This document shows positions 16,301 through 24,817 of a stretch of DNA of 38,598 bases, one piece after another. Position 1 is the first letter of the stretch, and every line of letters begins with the position of its first letter. The DNA is from Labilithrix sp. (GTDB lineage Bacteria > Myxococcota_A > Polyangia > Polyangiales > Polyangiaceae): contig JAHBWC010000077.1 in assembly GCA_019637225.1 (NCBI GenBank), positions 1 through 38,598 on the forward strand, in the 5' to 3' direction. Position numbers and translations under genes: made by a program. Under the pieces are notes generated by a model. That model was not told where the DNA came from. It was given only the letters and a program-made list of their open reading frames with translations, and ran no database searches.

Positions 16301-17040
16301 AGACGGTGCGCGATCTCGTCAGCCTCGGCCTGCAGGTGCGCACCCAGGCGAAGCTGAAGGTGCGTCAGCCGCTCTCGGTCGCGAAGCTGATCCTCGCCGA
16401 CGCGACGCTCGCCGATCGCCTCGCGCCGTACCTCCCGATGGTGGCCGACGAGCTCAACGTGCTGAACGTCGAGGTGCTCGTCACGGACGCCGACCAGTAC
16501 GTCACGTACAAGGTGAAGCCGAACTTCCGGACCCTCGGCCAGAAGGGAATGGGCAAGCAGGCCCAGGACCTCAAGAAGTCGATGGGGACGATGTCGCCCG
16601 CCGAGGCCCAGGCGCTCGTCGCGACGTTGCTGGCGAGCGGCAAGGCGACCGTCCATGACGTCGCCCTCGATCGCGAGGACGTCGAGGTCGCCTTCGACGC
16701 GAAGGACGGCTACGCGGCCGCCGGCGATCGCGTGGGCGTCGTGGTCCTCGACACGCGGCTCGATGATGCGCTGCGCGATCTCGGGTACCTGCGCGAGCTG
16801 CTCAGCCGCATCCAGACCGCGCGGAAGGAGATGGGCCTCGACTTCGTCGACCGCATCAAGGTCGCCGTCGCGGGGACCGATCGCACCCGCCGGGTCGTTA
16901 CCGCGAACCACGCGACGATCGGCGCCGAGTGCCTCGCGATTGCGGTCGACTACGCGGACGATCCCGCGCGCCTCGGCGCCGAAGCGCGTGACGTCGACGT
17001 CGAAGGCGACGCGGTTCGTCTCACGATCACGCGCGCCTGA
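13321..17040 (+). CDS. ileS: Isoleucyl-tRNA synthetase, type 2, with unusual insertion
   Basis: A protein of 1239 residues from ATG 13321; no Shine-Dalgarno is visible. It charges tRNA-Ile with isoleucine in the cytoplasm. Class I marks: EGPPTANGLPHNGH, where the HIGH motif reads HNGH (59-62), and KESKS (661-665) in place of KMSKS. GWDTHGLPVEVEVEKEL is the form seen in type-2 (eukaryote/archaea-like) IleRS rather than the GWDCHGLPIE of type 1, and the C-terminal zinc Cys cluster of type 1 is missing. The editing domain shows WTTTPWTLPSN and GTGIVHIAPAFGEDD. ASNPPWSNTRHS and NVYSFF mark the junction to the anticodon-binding domain. Between DVILDEV (673-679) and GADAFRW (795-801), where other IleRS have only a short link, lie about 113 extra residues. 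Type-2 enzymes are usually mupirocin-resistant. Confidence 0.96.
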   Translation: MTTPRFDKVRPELDFPRDEREILSFWKDARIFDESLARTANGAPFVFYEGPPTANGLPHNGHVLTRVIKDLFPRYKTMRGYHVARKAGWDTHGLPVEVEVEKELRIHGKAAIEEYGVEPFAKKCIESVFRYTKEWEDLTDRVAFWVDLESAYVTYHRSYVESVWWALSELFKKGLLYQGHKVVWWWAQGGTALSSAEVGLGYKDVDDPSVFVAFPFADEPAKRALAVWTTTPWTLPSNMYAAVNPKLAYVVVKGDPDKVKAGWAKKALERELVVAEALVESIAKKLGTTLTVVETVAASALVGKKYLPPFDVFAEPSPEGEAVPDTAWRVIAADFVTIDAGTGIVHIAPAFGEDDFQAHRKLVGGEARIFCAVKPDGTFIDAMAKVGAASGKTYAGRWVKDADKDLIEELKERGALVHAETYRHPYPFCWRSDNDPLIQLARPAWYIRTTSLKDQAIANNRAVQWLPEHIKEGRMGDFLANNVDWALSRERYWGTPLNVWVNDVTGKLEAPASVDEILAKNPRAFDHWTAAKTQDPSLSDHLMVHKPWIDQVTWQNAGEEGTYRRVPEVIDCWFDSGCMPFAQWGFPHSGTDDFKKSFPADFISEAIDQTRGWFYSLLMISTLVFDEETQQRYGLSPTRPIPHPYKTCIVLGHVSDKEGKKESKSKGNYTPPDVILDEVRMDFAVLDGADVDGVAPKEGVAFIAREDMEGLDLQEGAKIRVYVPDASGRATGETRALTVQPHKKLRRRVVVLHESDRAAVGATPTKTKDVKPVEVPRLPNAERVSIVDPTTPAPGADAFRWFFYASNPPWSNTRHSLSNVRALQKETLVKLRNVYSFFTIYANIDGFDPKEPASDAKKRSEIDRWILSELHLLVDAVTKDLDAYDLYTATGRITSFVDALSNWYVRRSRDRFWAPLEAGGKLGADKRAAYETLWESLTTLARVMAPFTPYLADSIWRNLVVKGQANDDAKSVHLAGWPSSDPSLVDAGLSRTIKTVRDLVSLGLQVRTQAKLKVRQPLSVAKLILADATLADRLAPYLPMVADELNVLNVEVLVTDADQYVTYKVKPNFRTLGQKGMGKQAQDLKKSMGTMSPAEAQALVATLLASGKATVHDVALDREDVEVAFDAKDGYAAAGDRVGVVVLDTRLDDALRDLGYLRELLSRIQTARKEMGLDFVDRIKVAVAGTDRTRRVVTANHATIGAECLAIAVDYADDPARLGAEARDVDVEGDAVRLTITRA

Positions 17041-17231
17041 TCGGCGCCGCTGTCGGCTGCACCGCGCTGCTGTCGTCTTCGCGCACGGCGCGCGCGCGAC
17101 TCGACTCCGAGACGGCGCGGTCGAAGGCGGGACGCGCGGTCAAGCACGATCCTTGCGGAGCACCGCGGTCACCGTCGCCGGTTCTTTTTTCGATCGCCCC
17201 GTTCGATCGGAGGCCACGGGGTGAGGCGCTC

Positions 17232-17240
17232 TGATATACC
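17232..17240 (+). promoter_or_regulatory. Possible extended -10 for the 17312 gene
   Basis: TGATATACC matches an extended -10 (TGn-TATAxx) and lies 72 nt before the chosen start. No -35 match is seen at the expected distance, which is tolerable for extended -10 promoters. Confidence 0.35.
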
Positions 17241-17311
17241 TGGTGACCGACTGCACGGAGCGGGGTGCCGCGCAGGCGAGCAGGATCCGGCTCCACGGAG
17301 AACCCGGGGGA

Positions 17312-18622
17312 ATGGCGACGCAAGCGAGCAAAGCGAAACGCATCGACGCGCTGCCGAAGAAGCCTTCGGTCGCGCGCGCGGAGATCGTCGACAAGGCGAC
17401 GCGCGGCCGCTTCGAAGCGGAGCTCGACGCCGCCCTCAAGCGCAAGCCCACGAGCGAGGTGAAGCTCGGTGGCGCGCTGCGCGCCGTCGGACGCCTGAGC
17501 CCCGCGCTGCGCGCGACGCTCGTCGACGCCGCGCAGGTCATGGTCCGCCGCGGCTCGTACGCGCGCGAGCTCTATGGCGCGACGATCCGCACGCTCGGTG
17601 AGGCCGAAGAGAAGCACCTGCCGCTCCTCCTCAAGTCGGCGCTCGCGTCCGACGACGCGGGAGGCAACGCGACGCTGAGCGCGGCCTCCTTCTGCCGCGA
17701 CGCCTCGCTCGCGGCGCCGCTCGCGAAGCTCGCCGCCAGCCGCCAGTCGCACCTCGCCTTCGGCGCGGAGACGGCGCGCGTGTGCCGCCGCGAGTCGAAC
17801 GGCGCGCACCTGACGGCGATCGCGCCGATGATCAAGGAGAGCCACCGCATCTCGCTGTGCGTGGATCTCTTCGTCCCGCTCGCCCGGAGCGCGCCGATCC
17901 CGGTGCACGTCGCCCCCGCGCTCGCGGTCCTCCGCGGCGCCGAGCGCCACCTCGGCCGCTGGCTCGTCCTCGCGGACGTCGCGACGAAGGCCGGCGACGA
18001 CGGCGCGCTCCTCGAGGCGACGCAGAAGGCCCAAGTCGGCCCGACGAGCGCCCGCGCGGCCTGGGCCCTCGTCGCCTGGGCGCTTTCGGAGACCAAGGCG
18101 AGCGTGAACCCGGTGGCGCCGCCGGTCGCGCCGCCGACGACGCGTCCGACGGTCGAGCTCGTTGCGCGCCTCTCCGATCGTCCGAGCGCCGACCGTGACA
18201 CGACGTTCCTCTTCCGGATGGCTCGAGCGCGCGCGCTCAGCTGCAAGCCGATGCTCGAGGGCCTCGTGAAGACCGCCCCGCTCGCGGACGAGCTCGCCGT
18301 GCGGGCGGCCTCGTACCTGGCGCGCGACCACGGCCGCGAGGACATGAAGGACGCGCTGGTCGACTGCGCGCTCAACGGCAAGCGCGACGAGCTCCGCGGG
18401 CTCGCCGTGGCCGCGCTCTGGGACGCCGGCACCGGGCCGACGCGCGCCGCGACCCGCGAGAAGGCGCGCGATCTCTCGGACGAGCTCGTCGCTTCGCGGT
18501 GCCTCTCGAGCGTCGCCTGGGGTGCGCTCGTCCGGGCCGCGCACGCGAGCCACCGTGAGGCCGACTTCGTCGTCGTGACCGAGACCCCGCTCCGCTGGAT
18601 CCAGTGGGGCTGGCTCGAGTAG
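17312..18622 (+). CDS. Helical-repeat (HEAT-like) protein of unknown function
   Basis: A protein of 436 residues from ATG 17312, with GGAG 11 nt upstream. There is no signal peptide or membrane segment, so it is probably cytoplasmic. The whole chain is Ala/Leu/Arg-rich and alternates amphipathic helices of about 15 residues, with recurring A-L-x-x-A-x-x patterns such as LRGLAVAALWDAG and ELAVRAASYLARD. This is what HEAT or similar solenoid repeats look like, which usually act as protein-protein scaffolds. A Pro-rich break (about 290-303, NPVAPPVAPPTTRP) divides the chain into two parts. I do not recognise a specific family, and no catalytic motif is visible. It lies alone between ileS and a secreted metallopeptidase, all on the plus strand with gaps large enough for separate promoters. 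Confidence 0.75.
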   Translation: MATQASKAKRIDALPKKPSVARAEIVDKATRGRFEAELDAALKRKPTSEVKLGGALRAVGRLSPALRATLVDAAQVMVRRGSYARELYGATIRTLGEAEEKHLPLLLKSALASDDAGGNATLSAASFCRDASLAAPLAKLAASRQSHLAFGAETARVCRRESNGAHLTAIAPMIKESHRISLCVDLFVPLARSAPIPVHVAPALAVLRGAERHLGRWLVLADVATKAGDDGALLEATQKAQVGPTSARAAWALVAWALSETKASVNPVAPPVAPPTTRPTVELVARLSDRPSADRDTTFLFRMARARALSCKPMLEGLVKTAPLADELAVRAASYLARDHGREDMKDALVDCALNGKRDELRGLAVAALWDAGTGPTRAATREKARDLSDELVASRCLSSVAWGALVRAAHASHREADFVVVTETPLRWIQWGWLE

Positions 18623-18712
18623 CCGTCGAGCCTCCCGCACCCCCGCGACAGCACGGAAGAAAGGTGCGCGCTCCGCTGGCCCGCGGGGCGTGCGTCAAAT
18701 ACACTTCCTCTG

Positions 18713-20662
18713 TTGTCCCCGCCGTTTCACCGCCGCTGGGCGTCCGGTCCGCGGCGGGCGCCCGGAGGAGCCGGCCGCCTGCTCTTCGCGATCCTCGCGG
18801 TGGCGATGAGCGGAGTTTCCGCGCACCGGACCGCGCTCGCGGAGGAGAAGGGCGCCAAGAAGGTCCGTTCCGACGCCTCGGTCGGCGGCTCGGCGCTGCC
18901 TCCGCCCGTCACGGAGCGCATCGCGCTGATCGCCGACCGGGACGACGACGACGCCGACGACGTCCCTGACGGGGAGGGGGCGGTCGTGAGCCCCGCGGCG
19001 CGGGTCGACCTCGTCACGCTCGACGCGCGCTATGCCGGGGCGACGCTCACGCCCGCGCGCGGGCGCGAGCACGCGCGCCTCGTCGCGAACGGAAAGCTGT
19101 TCGGCTGGGGCGAGCGGCTCCCCGCCGGCGCCCAGCTCCAAGGCCTCTCGCCCGGCCGCACGGTCATCGTGGCGCGGTGGCCGAACGGCCGCGAGACGAG
19201 CCTCGCGATCGACGTCCACGGCGTCGGCGTTCGTGACGGCCAGGGCCGCGCCGTCGACATGGCGCGGGAGCGCGCGTCGCTCCAGCGAACCCCGCCCGCG
19301 CGCGTCGATCTCGACGACGTCGATCAGGCGATCGACGATCCGGACGCTCTCCGGATCGTCGTCACGTCCCCGGAGGGCGCATCGATCGGGCCGATCACGG
19401 TCGAGTCGGTCGGCGCGGACGGCGCGTCGCTCGACTCGACCGCCGACGTCCGACTCGTCCGGACGAAGTGCGGTGACGACGCGCCCGCCGAGCTCTCGTG
19501 CCTGGCGACCGTGCCGCTTCGCTTCGTCGTCGACGACGTCGACCGCAGGCACGCGCTCGTGGCCGCCCGATCGATCAAGGCCGAGGTCGGCGGGGCGATC
19601 GTCGTGCGCGACGCGAAGGGCGACAAGCTCCAGGCGATCCGCGTGGCGGGTCCGCGCCGAACGGCTGCGGGGCCGATCGGGCGCTACCGCCTGGCGATCC
19701 GCCCCATCGTGATGAGGCTCGCGCCCGGTGGGGCGCCGTCGGTCGGCGGCACCGACGCGGGCGCGATCGCCGCGCTGCGCCAGGAGCTCGCCGTGGCGTC
19801 GGCGACGTGGGGGCAGTGCGGGATCACCTTCGGCCCCGTCGCGCAGATGGACGTGAAGGTCGTGAACCCGCCCCCGCCGTACCTCGTCGCCCTGGGAGAC
19901 GACCTCGGCCTGCCCGCGAGCGGCGGCAGCGTGCGCCTCCGCGTGGAAGGGCGGCCGCTCACGTTCTCGACGAAGAAGGGATGGTCGACGCGCCAGGCCG
20001 CGCTCGAGCTCGCGCGGGTCGCGGAGAAGGCCGGTCTCAAGGCCGCGATCTCGGAGAACGCGCGCATCTCCTCGGGCGCCGCGCCGAGCGTGGACGTCGC
20101 GCTCCGGCGCGCGGACGGCCAGCTCGCGAGCGCGGAGCTCCTCTCGTCGTCGGACGCCACGATGAGCGTCAGCATCGGCGGCGTCGATCTGAGCGACGGC
20201 CTCCAGCATTTCGGCGACACCGACTCGGTCGCGGGCACGCTCGAGGAGCGCGCGCTCGTCAAGGCGGTCGACGATGGCGATCCGCGGACCATCGAGGTCA
20301 TCGTCGTCCCGTTCTTCGGCGGCGGCGGCCGCATCGGCGAGTCGTTCATCGGCAGCGACGGCTCGAGCATGCGCAACGTCGTCATCCTCGATCGCGCCGG
20401 CGTTCGCGCCCAGCGCACCAGCCTGACGCTCGCGCACGAGCTCGGCCACGTCATCCTCGACGAGCCCGGTCACCCCGACGACTACGGCATCGACACGCCG
20501 ACGCTCCTGATGGACTCCGACGCCTCCGACGCGTCGCCGTTCGGACCGCGCCGCCTGCTCGCCGATGACTGCGCGCGCGCCGTCCGGCAGTCCGGTCCGC
20601 GGTCGCGCATCCCGCTCCTCACGGAGTGGAAGCTCTCGGCGCTGAAGTACCCGACCCGCTGA
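18713..20662 (+). CDS. Secreted zincin-type metallopeptidase-like protein
   Basis: A protein of 649 residues if translation begins at TTG 18713. That start is uncertain because no ribosome binding site precedes it, but the signal peptide (RLLFAILAVAMSGVSAHRTALA) needs residues upstream of the ATG at 18806. After the signal an acidic Asp stretch (DRDDDDADDVPDGEG) resembles calcium-binding loops. Residues about 60-540 form beta-rich domains without obvious relatives. The catalytic marker is LAHELGHVILDEPGH: His575, Glu576 and His579 form HExxH, with His587 as candidate third ligand. LLMDSDASD follows and could supply the Met-turn. The third His is two residues further on than in the metzincin HExxHxxGxxH. 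The substrate is unknown; a surface or secreted protease is the likely role. Confidence 0.72.
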   Translation: MSPPFHRRWASGPRRAPGGAGRLLFAILAVAMSGVSAHRTALAEEKGAKKVRSDASVGGSALPPPVTERIALIADRDDDDADDVPDGEGAVVSPAARVDLVTLDARYAGATLTPARGREHARLVANGKLFGWGERLPAGAQLQGLSPGRTVIVARWPNGRETSLAIDVHGVGVRDGQGRAVDMARERASLQRTPPARVDLDDVDQAIDDPDALRIVVTSPEGASIGPITVESVGADGASLDSTADVRLVRTKCGDDAPAELSCLATVPLRFVVDDVDRRHALVAARSIKAEVGGAIVVRDAKGDKLQAIRVAGPRRTAAGPIGRYRLAIRPIVMRLAPGGAPSVGGTDAGAIAALRQELAVASATWGQCGITFGPVAQMDVKVVNPPPPYLVALGDDLGLPASGGSVRLRVEGRPLTFSTKKGWSTRQAALELARVAEKAGLKAAISENARISSGAAPSVDVALRRADGQLASAELLSSSDATMSVSIGGVDLSDGLQHFGDTDSVAGTLEERALVKAVDDGDPRTIEVIVVPFFGGGGRIGESFIGSDGSSMRNVVILDRAGVRAQRTSLTLAHELGHVILDEPGHPDDYGIDTPTLLMDSDASDASPFGPRRLLADDCARAVRQSGPRSRIPLLTEWKLSALKYPTR

Positions 20663-20679
20663 CTCGGCGACGCGCCCGG

Positions 20680-22653
20680 CTACCTGGCGTTGATGTCGAC
20701 GAGCTCGGTGCCGCCCGCGTAGGCGTAGCTCACGAAGGAGTCGAAGCCGTACACGACGACGCCGATCGGCAAGTCGGACTGCACGCGGTGCACGCCGTCG
20801 TTCTGCCGGCCGGGAGCGACGTTGTTCGGCGCGGTCTGGCCGGGATCGACGACGGGGAACGAGAGCTGGCAGCGGTAGACGGTGAACGGCGGGTCCTTCG
20901 TGCCGCGCGTCTTCTCGTCGAGGCCGTCGCCCGGCGCCGTCTCGCAGACCTTGCCGTCGATCGGCAGTCCGTCGAGGTAGACGCTCGCCCCGAACGGCGC
21001 GGTGATGACGAGGAAGTCGAAGGCGTACTTGTCCGGGGTGAGCAGGATGTAGTCGTTCCGCCACTGCTCGGCCGGGGGGACGAACGTGAGGCTCGGATCG
21101 CCGCCCGGCAGCGAGCGCGGGACGCCCGCGGCCTCCTGGCTGACCTGGACGTCGGCGACGATCACGGGCTTGTCGGCGTTGAGCACGAAGTCCCGCACCG
21201 ACGGGATGGTGACGTTCGCGCCCTCGCCGTCGAGCGTGAACGTGTTCCACGGAGCGGGCAGCGTCGTCGTCACCACTGTCGGGCCGCCGGCGGCGGCGAC
21301 GACGCGGAAGAGCTCGGGCTCGGGGAACGGCTGGATCACCGCGCCCGCGGCGGCGAGCGCGCGCGAGCGGCTCGGCATGTGGCCGAGGACGTAGCTCTTG
21401 CCGACCGCGCGGAGCGGTGTGACCTGCTCCTCGAGGTGGTCGGCGCAGCACGCGCGCGCCGCGAGCGTGCTGAAGAACGGCGCGTCGCTCGCCTCGCTGC
21501 CCACGTAGACCGCGATCGGCCCCGTGGTGTCGATGACCGAGCCGGTGAAGTCGGCGTTGAAGTCGCCGGTCTCGAGGTTCAGCACCTCGAAGGGCTGGAG
21601 CACCGCGTCGACCTCGGCGCCCTTGGCGACGCCGTTCGGGAACGGGCCGCCGGGGACGATGCGCGCGGTCGTTTTCAAGTGCACCTTCGTGTCCGGCTTC
21701 GTCCCGACGATCGAGAGGAAGGCGCGGAGATCGGTGCCGAAGTTCGTGTCGGGGTCCTCGCTCCGCGCGATCGTCTGCGGCCAGCCGGCGACGACGTACG
21801 CGCGGCCCTCGGCGCCCAGCGCTGCCGTCGGGAGGAGCAGCGAGGCCTCGTTGGAGAAGACGTTCACGTTCTCGAGCGGGTTGAACTGGTAGGCGACGAT
21901 CGGCACGTCGGAGCGGATGCGGAACGCTCCGCGCGTGAGGGCGGTGTGCGTGCCGCCGTTCGGCTTGTCCGGCTCCGAGCCGTCCACCTCTTTCGGACCG
22001 AGCTTGAAGATCTCGAGGCGACGGATGCCGACGCTGGCGGTGCCGACGACGCGCACGTTCGCGGGCTCTCCCGGCTTGGCGACGTCCTCTTCGATCGTCA
22101 CGCGCGCGGCGAGGTCGGGCTGCGGGTTCGAGACGATGACCGCGAACTGCTGGAGCGCCGCGTTGCCCTGGGTCGTGACCGCGTTGTCGAGGTCGACGGG
22201 CCAGTACTCGCAGCCGATGTTCGACTTCTTGCGCGTCGCCTCGTCGCAGAGCTGGGTGCACATCCCGCTGCGGCACGCGTAGCCGCGGTCGCCGTCGCAC
22301 GTCTCCTTCTGCGAGTGCTTCTGCCCGTCGGCGTCGCACTCGAGGACGTTCGCGCCCTCGCAGGTGACGTCGCCGGGGAGGCACGGCGTGCACTTCATGA
22401 ACTGCGGGGCGCACGCCTCTCCGCGCGCGCCGCAGTCGTCGAGCACGACGATCGCGTTGGCGTCGCAGCGCACGAGCGCGGCGCCGCGGCACTCCACGAC
22501 GCCGTCGGTGCACACGATGGCCGTCGGCTCGGGGAAGTCTCGGTACGAGGGATCGAAGCGGCAAGACGGACCGAGCGCGAGGACGCCGAGGAGCGAGGCG
22601 GGCGCGGCGCGGGCGGCCAGCCGTCCCGCCTTCTTCGACCACACGCGCTTCAC
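20680..22653 (-). CDS. IgGFc-binding-domain surface protein
   Basis: A protein of 657 residues from GTG 22653, 7 bp after the stop of the upstream IPT/TIG gene, so translational coupling is likely. The N-terminal signal ends LGPSC, a weak lipobox. Residues about 45-140 form a Cys-rich region with about 16 Cys (CTDGVVECRG, CGARGEACAPQFMKCTPC, CRSGMCTQLC). From about 150 the chain matches the IgGFc_binding family (PF17517): CEYWPVDLDNA, FAVIVSNP, GAFRIRSDVPIVAYQFNPLEN and SNEASLLLPTAAL. The family name comes from the Fc-gamma-binding region of animal mucin-like proteins; in myxobacteria such proteins are abundant, surface-exposed and probably adhesive, with no known immunoglobulin target. It is the last of three surface genes in one direction. 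Confidence 0.87.
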   Translation of the reverse strand: MKRVWSKKAGRLAARAAPASLLGVLALGPSCRFDPSYRDFPEPTAIVCTDGVVECRGAALVRCDANAIVVLDDCGARGEACAPQFMKCTPCLPGDVTCEGANVLECDADGQKHSQKETCDGDRGYACRSGMCTQLCDEATRKKSNIGCEYWPVDLDNAVTTQGNAALQQFAVIVSNPQPDLAARVTIEEDVAKPGEPANVRVVGTASVGIRRLEIFKLGPKEVDGSEPDKPNGGTHTALTRGAFRIRSDVPIVAYQFNPLENVNVFSNEASLLLPTAALGAEGRAYVVAGWPQTIARSEDPDTNFGTDLRAFLSIVGTKPDTKVHLKTTARIVPGGPFPNGVAKGAEVDAVLQPFEVLNLETGDFNADFTGSVIDTTGPIAVYVGSEASDAPFFSTLAARACCADHLEEQVTPLRAVGKSYVLGHMPSRSRALAAAGAVIQPFPEPELFRVVAAAGGPTVVTTTLPAPWNTFTLDGEGANVTIPSVRDFVLNADKPVIVADVQVSQEAAGVPRSLPGGDPSLTFVPPAEQWRNDYILLTPDKYAFDFLVITAPFGASVYLDGLPIDGKVCETAPGDGLDEKTRGTKDPPFTVYRCQLSFPVVDPGQTAPNNVAPGRQNDGVHRVQSDLPIGVVVYGFDSFVSYAYAGGTELVDINAR

Positions 22654-22660
22654 GCTCGAC

Positions 22661-24739
22661 TCAGTAGACGCCGCCGAGGTTGTCGAACGCGTACGCGCTC
22701 CACGGCCCCGTGCTCAGCTGCCCGTAGCGCAGGCGGCCGTACTGGAACTGCTCGATCCGTGCAACATACACGGTCGTGGAGATGGCGCCCGGGACCAGGC
22801 CGACCGGGTCCGGGCCCGGCAGCGCGGCGAGGTCGGGGACGTCGAACGAGGTCTTTCCGCCCGGCGCGACGATCGTCCACGTGACGAGGCCGCCGCCGGA
22901 CACCACGTTCATGACCGACAGGTCCGCCGGTCCGGTGGCGCCTCCGAAGTCGACGTGCGTGCCGCCCCAGACGCCGGAGCCGGGCTCGCCGAGCACGGGC
23001 ACGCCGAGGAAGCCGCCGAGCGAGACGGGCGTGTTCGCGTTCGTCGTCCGGACGCGGGCGACCACGCTCGCGGGCAGGCGCTGCTCCGGTCCAGTAGCGG
23101 CGACCCCACCGAGGACGTACTGCTCGCCCGTCATCGCCTTGTCGAGCGACGGGACGCCGATGAACGGGATCGTCGGCGGGGCAGGGAGCGCCGCGGCGCG
23201 CGTGCCGCGCGGGAGGATCGCGTAGCCGGCCGCGCCGAGCGTCATCGAGATCGACGCGGTGAAGCGGTCGGGGCCGCGTGGCGCGGGCGTCGGGGGCTCC
23301 GCGGCGACGGTGACCTGATGGTCGAACAGGACGTCCATCTTGATGTCGACGCCCTGCACGCGCGACTGCGCCGGGACGGCGACGCCGCGGGCGACGCCCA
23401 TCGAGTAGGGGACGAACTTCGGCGGCGTCTCGCTCCTGTCCTCGATGCCGGCGACGACGTAGATGGTCGAGTTCCCGGGGAAGACGAGGATCGAGTAGTC
23501 GTAGCCGGTGCTCCCTGCCGTCGACGGGGTGATGGCGGAGCTCGCCGGCGGGAGCGTGAACGCCTGGTTCGGAGCGGGCGCCGCCTCGAAGACGTACGCC
23601 GCGCGGCGCTCGGTCGGCTTCGTCGGGAGCGGGACGGTCGTCCAACCGACGCGCTCGAACTCGCCGGCGCCGGGGAAGACGAGCTGTCCTTCGATGAACC
23701 CGCCGTAGCGCTGCCGCGGCGGGATCGAGACCGGATCGCCTTCGCCGCAGGACGGATCGAGGACCGGCGCGAGGTACGCGGTCACCGTGTCGACCGGGAC
23801 GTCGACGAACGTGACCGGCTGGTGGCACTTCGCGGCGACGGTGACGGTGACCTTGTCGCCGGTGATGCCGTCGATCTCGATGACGCCGTTCGCCGTGGTC
23901 TTCGCGACCTTCGCGGTCGCGAGGTCGTCGCCGGCGATGGCGAAGGCGCCGGGGATGGGCGCGCCGACGAGGAGGTTGTAGGCGAGCACCTTGACCCGGC
24001 CGGAGAGCGCGCCGCCGGACAGGCCGCCGCGGTAGCCGTCGACCGAGTCGGAGTAGGTGAAGGCGTCGCGCGCCTGGATGGGCGGGGCGCCGAGGGGCGT
24101 CACCACCACGTCCTTCGAGCCCGGCGTTCCGACCGGCGTGACACACTCGAGCTTGGTCGGGGACGTGACGACCACGTCCTTGCAGGCGACGCCGCCGATC
24201 GTCACCGTGGTCCCCGTGGCCCACGCCGTGCCGCTGCCGGTGAGCGCGACGCGCGTGCCGCCGCTCGTCGCGCCGCTGTCGGGGACGAGGACGAACGCGT
24301 CGTAGTAGAAGCCGTTCTTGAGGACACGCTCCTTGGCGGTGGCCTCGTCGCGGATCATGACGTCGACGAAGCCCGGCGGTCCCGGCGGCGTGACGATCGC
24401 GGCGCGGTTCGGATCGCTGGCGAGGAGCGAACCGGCCTCGACCTCGACGCCGGCGATGAAGACGCGGAGCGACGGCGAGAAACCTCGGCCGTCGATCCGC
24501 GTCCGCGTGCCGCCGTTGAAGGGGCCGTGCGAGGGCGTGAGCCCGACGATCGCGAAGGGATCGCCGATGTCGGCGTCGCTGCGGACGAAGCCGGCGTCGC
24601 CGGAGAGGTCGATCGAGCCGCCCCCCGCGTCGCCCTCGGGCAGCAGCGCCGGTCCCGTCCCCGAGAAGCAGGCCGCGAAGACGCCGAGGGCGAGCGGCCC
24701 GACGAGCAAGGAGAGGAGCCGACCCTTCGCGGAAGTCAC
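22661..24739 (-). CDS. IPT/TIG-domain lipoprotein
   Basis: A protein of 692 residues from GTG 24739 without a clear ribosome binding site. The signal ends GVFAAC, a good lipobox. Residues about 63-150 and 152-232 are two IPT/TIG immunoglobulin-like domains, recognisable by GLTPSHGPFNGGTRTRIDG and VLVPDSGATSGGTRVALTG openings with DVMIRDE and DVVVTPLG ends. A segment from about 245 to 310 (GRVKVLAYNLLVGAPIPGAF, TTANGVIEIDGITGDKVTV) resembles the carboxypeptidase-regulatory-like (CnaB/transthyretin-like) fold. The rest is beta-rich and unassigned. Such modules are stalk and adhesion parts of surface proteins. The stop is 7 bp before the IgGFc-binding gene and the start is 78 bp after the PPC-like gene. 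Confidence 0.85.
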   Translation of the reverse strand: MTSAKGRLLSLLVGPLALGVFAACFSGTGPALLPEGDAGGGSIDLSGDAGFVRSDADIGDPFAIVGLTPSHGPFNGGTRTRIDGRGFSPSLRVFIAGVEVEAGSLLASDPNRAAIVTPPGPPGFVDVMIRDEATAKERVLKNGFYYDAFVLVPDSGATSGGTRVALTGSGTAWATGTTVTIGGVACKDVVVTSPTKLECVTPVGTPGSKDVVVTPLGAPPIQARDAFTYSDSVDGYRGGLSGGALSGRVKVLAYNLLVGAPIPGAFAIAGDDLATAKVAKTTANGVIEIDGITGDKVTVTVAAKCHQPVTFVDVPVDTVTAYLAPVLDPSCGEGDPVSIPPRQRYGGFIEGQLVFPGAGEFERVGWTTVPLPTKPTERRAAYVFEAAPAPNQAFTLPPASSAITPSTAGSTGYDYSILVFPGNSTIYVVAGIEDRSETPPKFVPYSMGVARGVAVPAQSRVQGVDIKMDVLFDHQVTVAAEPPTPAPRGPDRFTASISMTLGAAGYAILPRGTRAAALPAPPTIPFIGVPSLDKAMTGEQYVLGGVAATGPEQRLPASVVARVRTTNANTPVSLGGFLGVPVLGEPGSGVWGGTHVDFGGATGPADLSVMNVVSGGGLVTWTIVAPGGKTSFDVPDLAALPGPDPVGLVPGAISTTVYVARIEQFQYGRLRYGQLSTGPWSAYAFDNLGGVY

Positions 24740-24817
24740 GCCACGAGAGTACGCGCTAACCGGCCCCGGGGCACGTGGTTCCGGCTGAAAAGGGCGAGAT
24801 CTCGCTCTGCCTTCGGC

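Noticed and set aside
12286..16911. A 1541-residue open frame on the minus strand across ileS, and similar long antisense frames at 18695-22642, 22364-25903 and 2729-6217
   Set aside because: They are Arg/Ala/Gly-rich, have no domain signatures, and lie opposite genes with clear families. Such frames are expected opposite high-GC genes; only the 12286-12930 end of the first is a real gene.
17161..17190. Intrinsic terminator after ileS ending in six T
   Set aside because: The T run is real, but no stem of more than three or four pairs forms before it.
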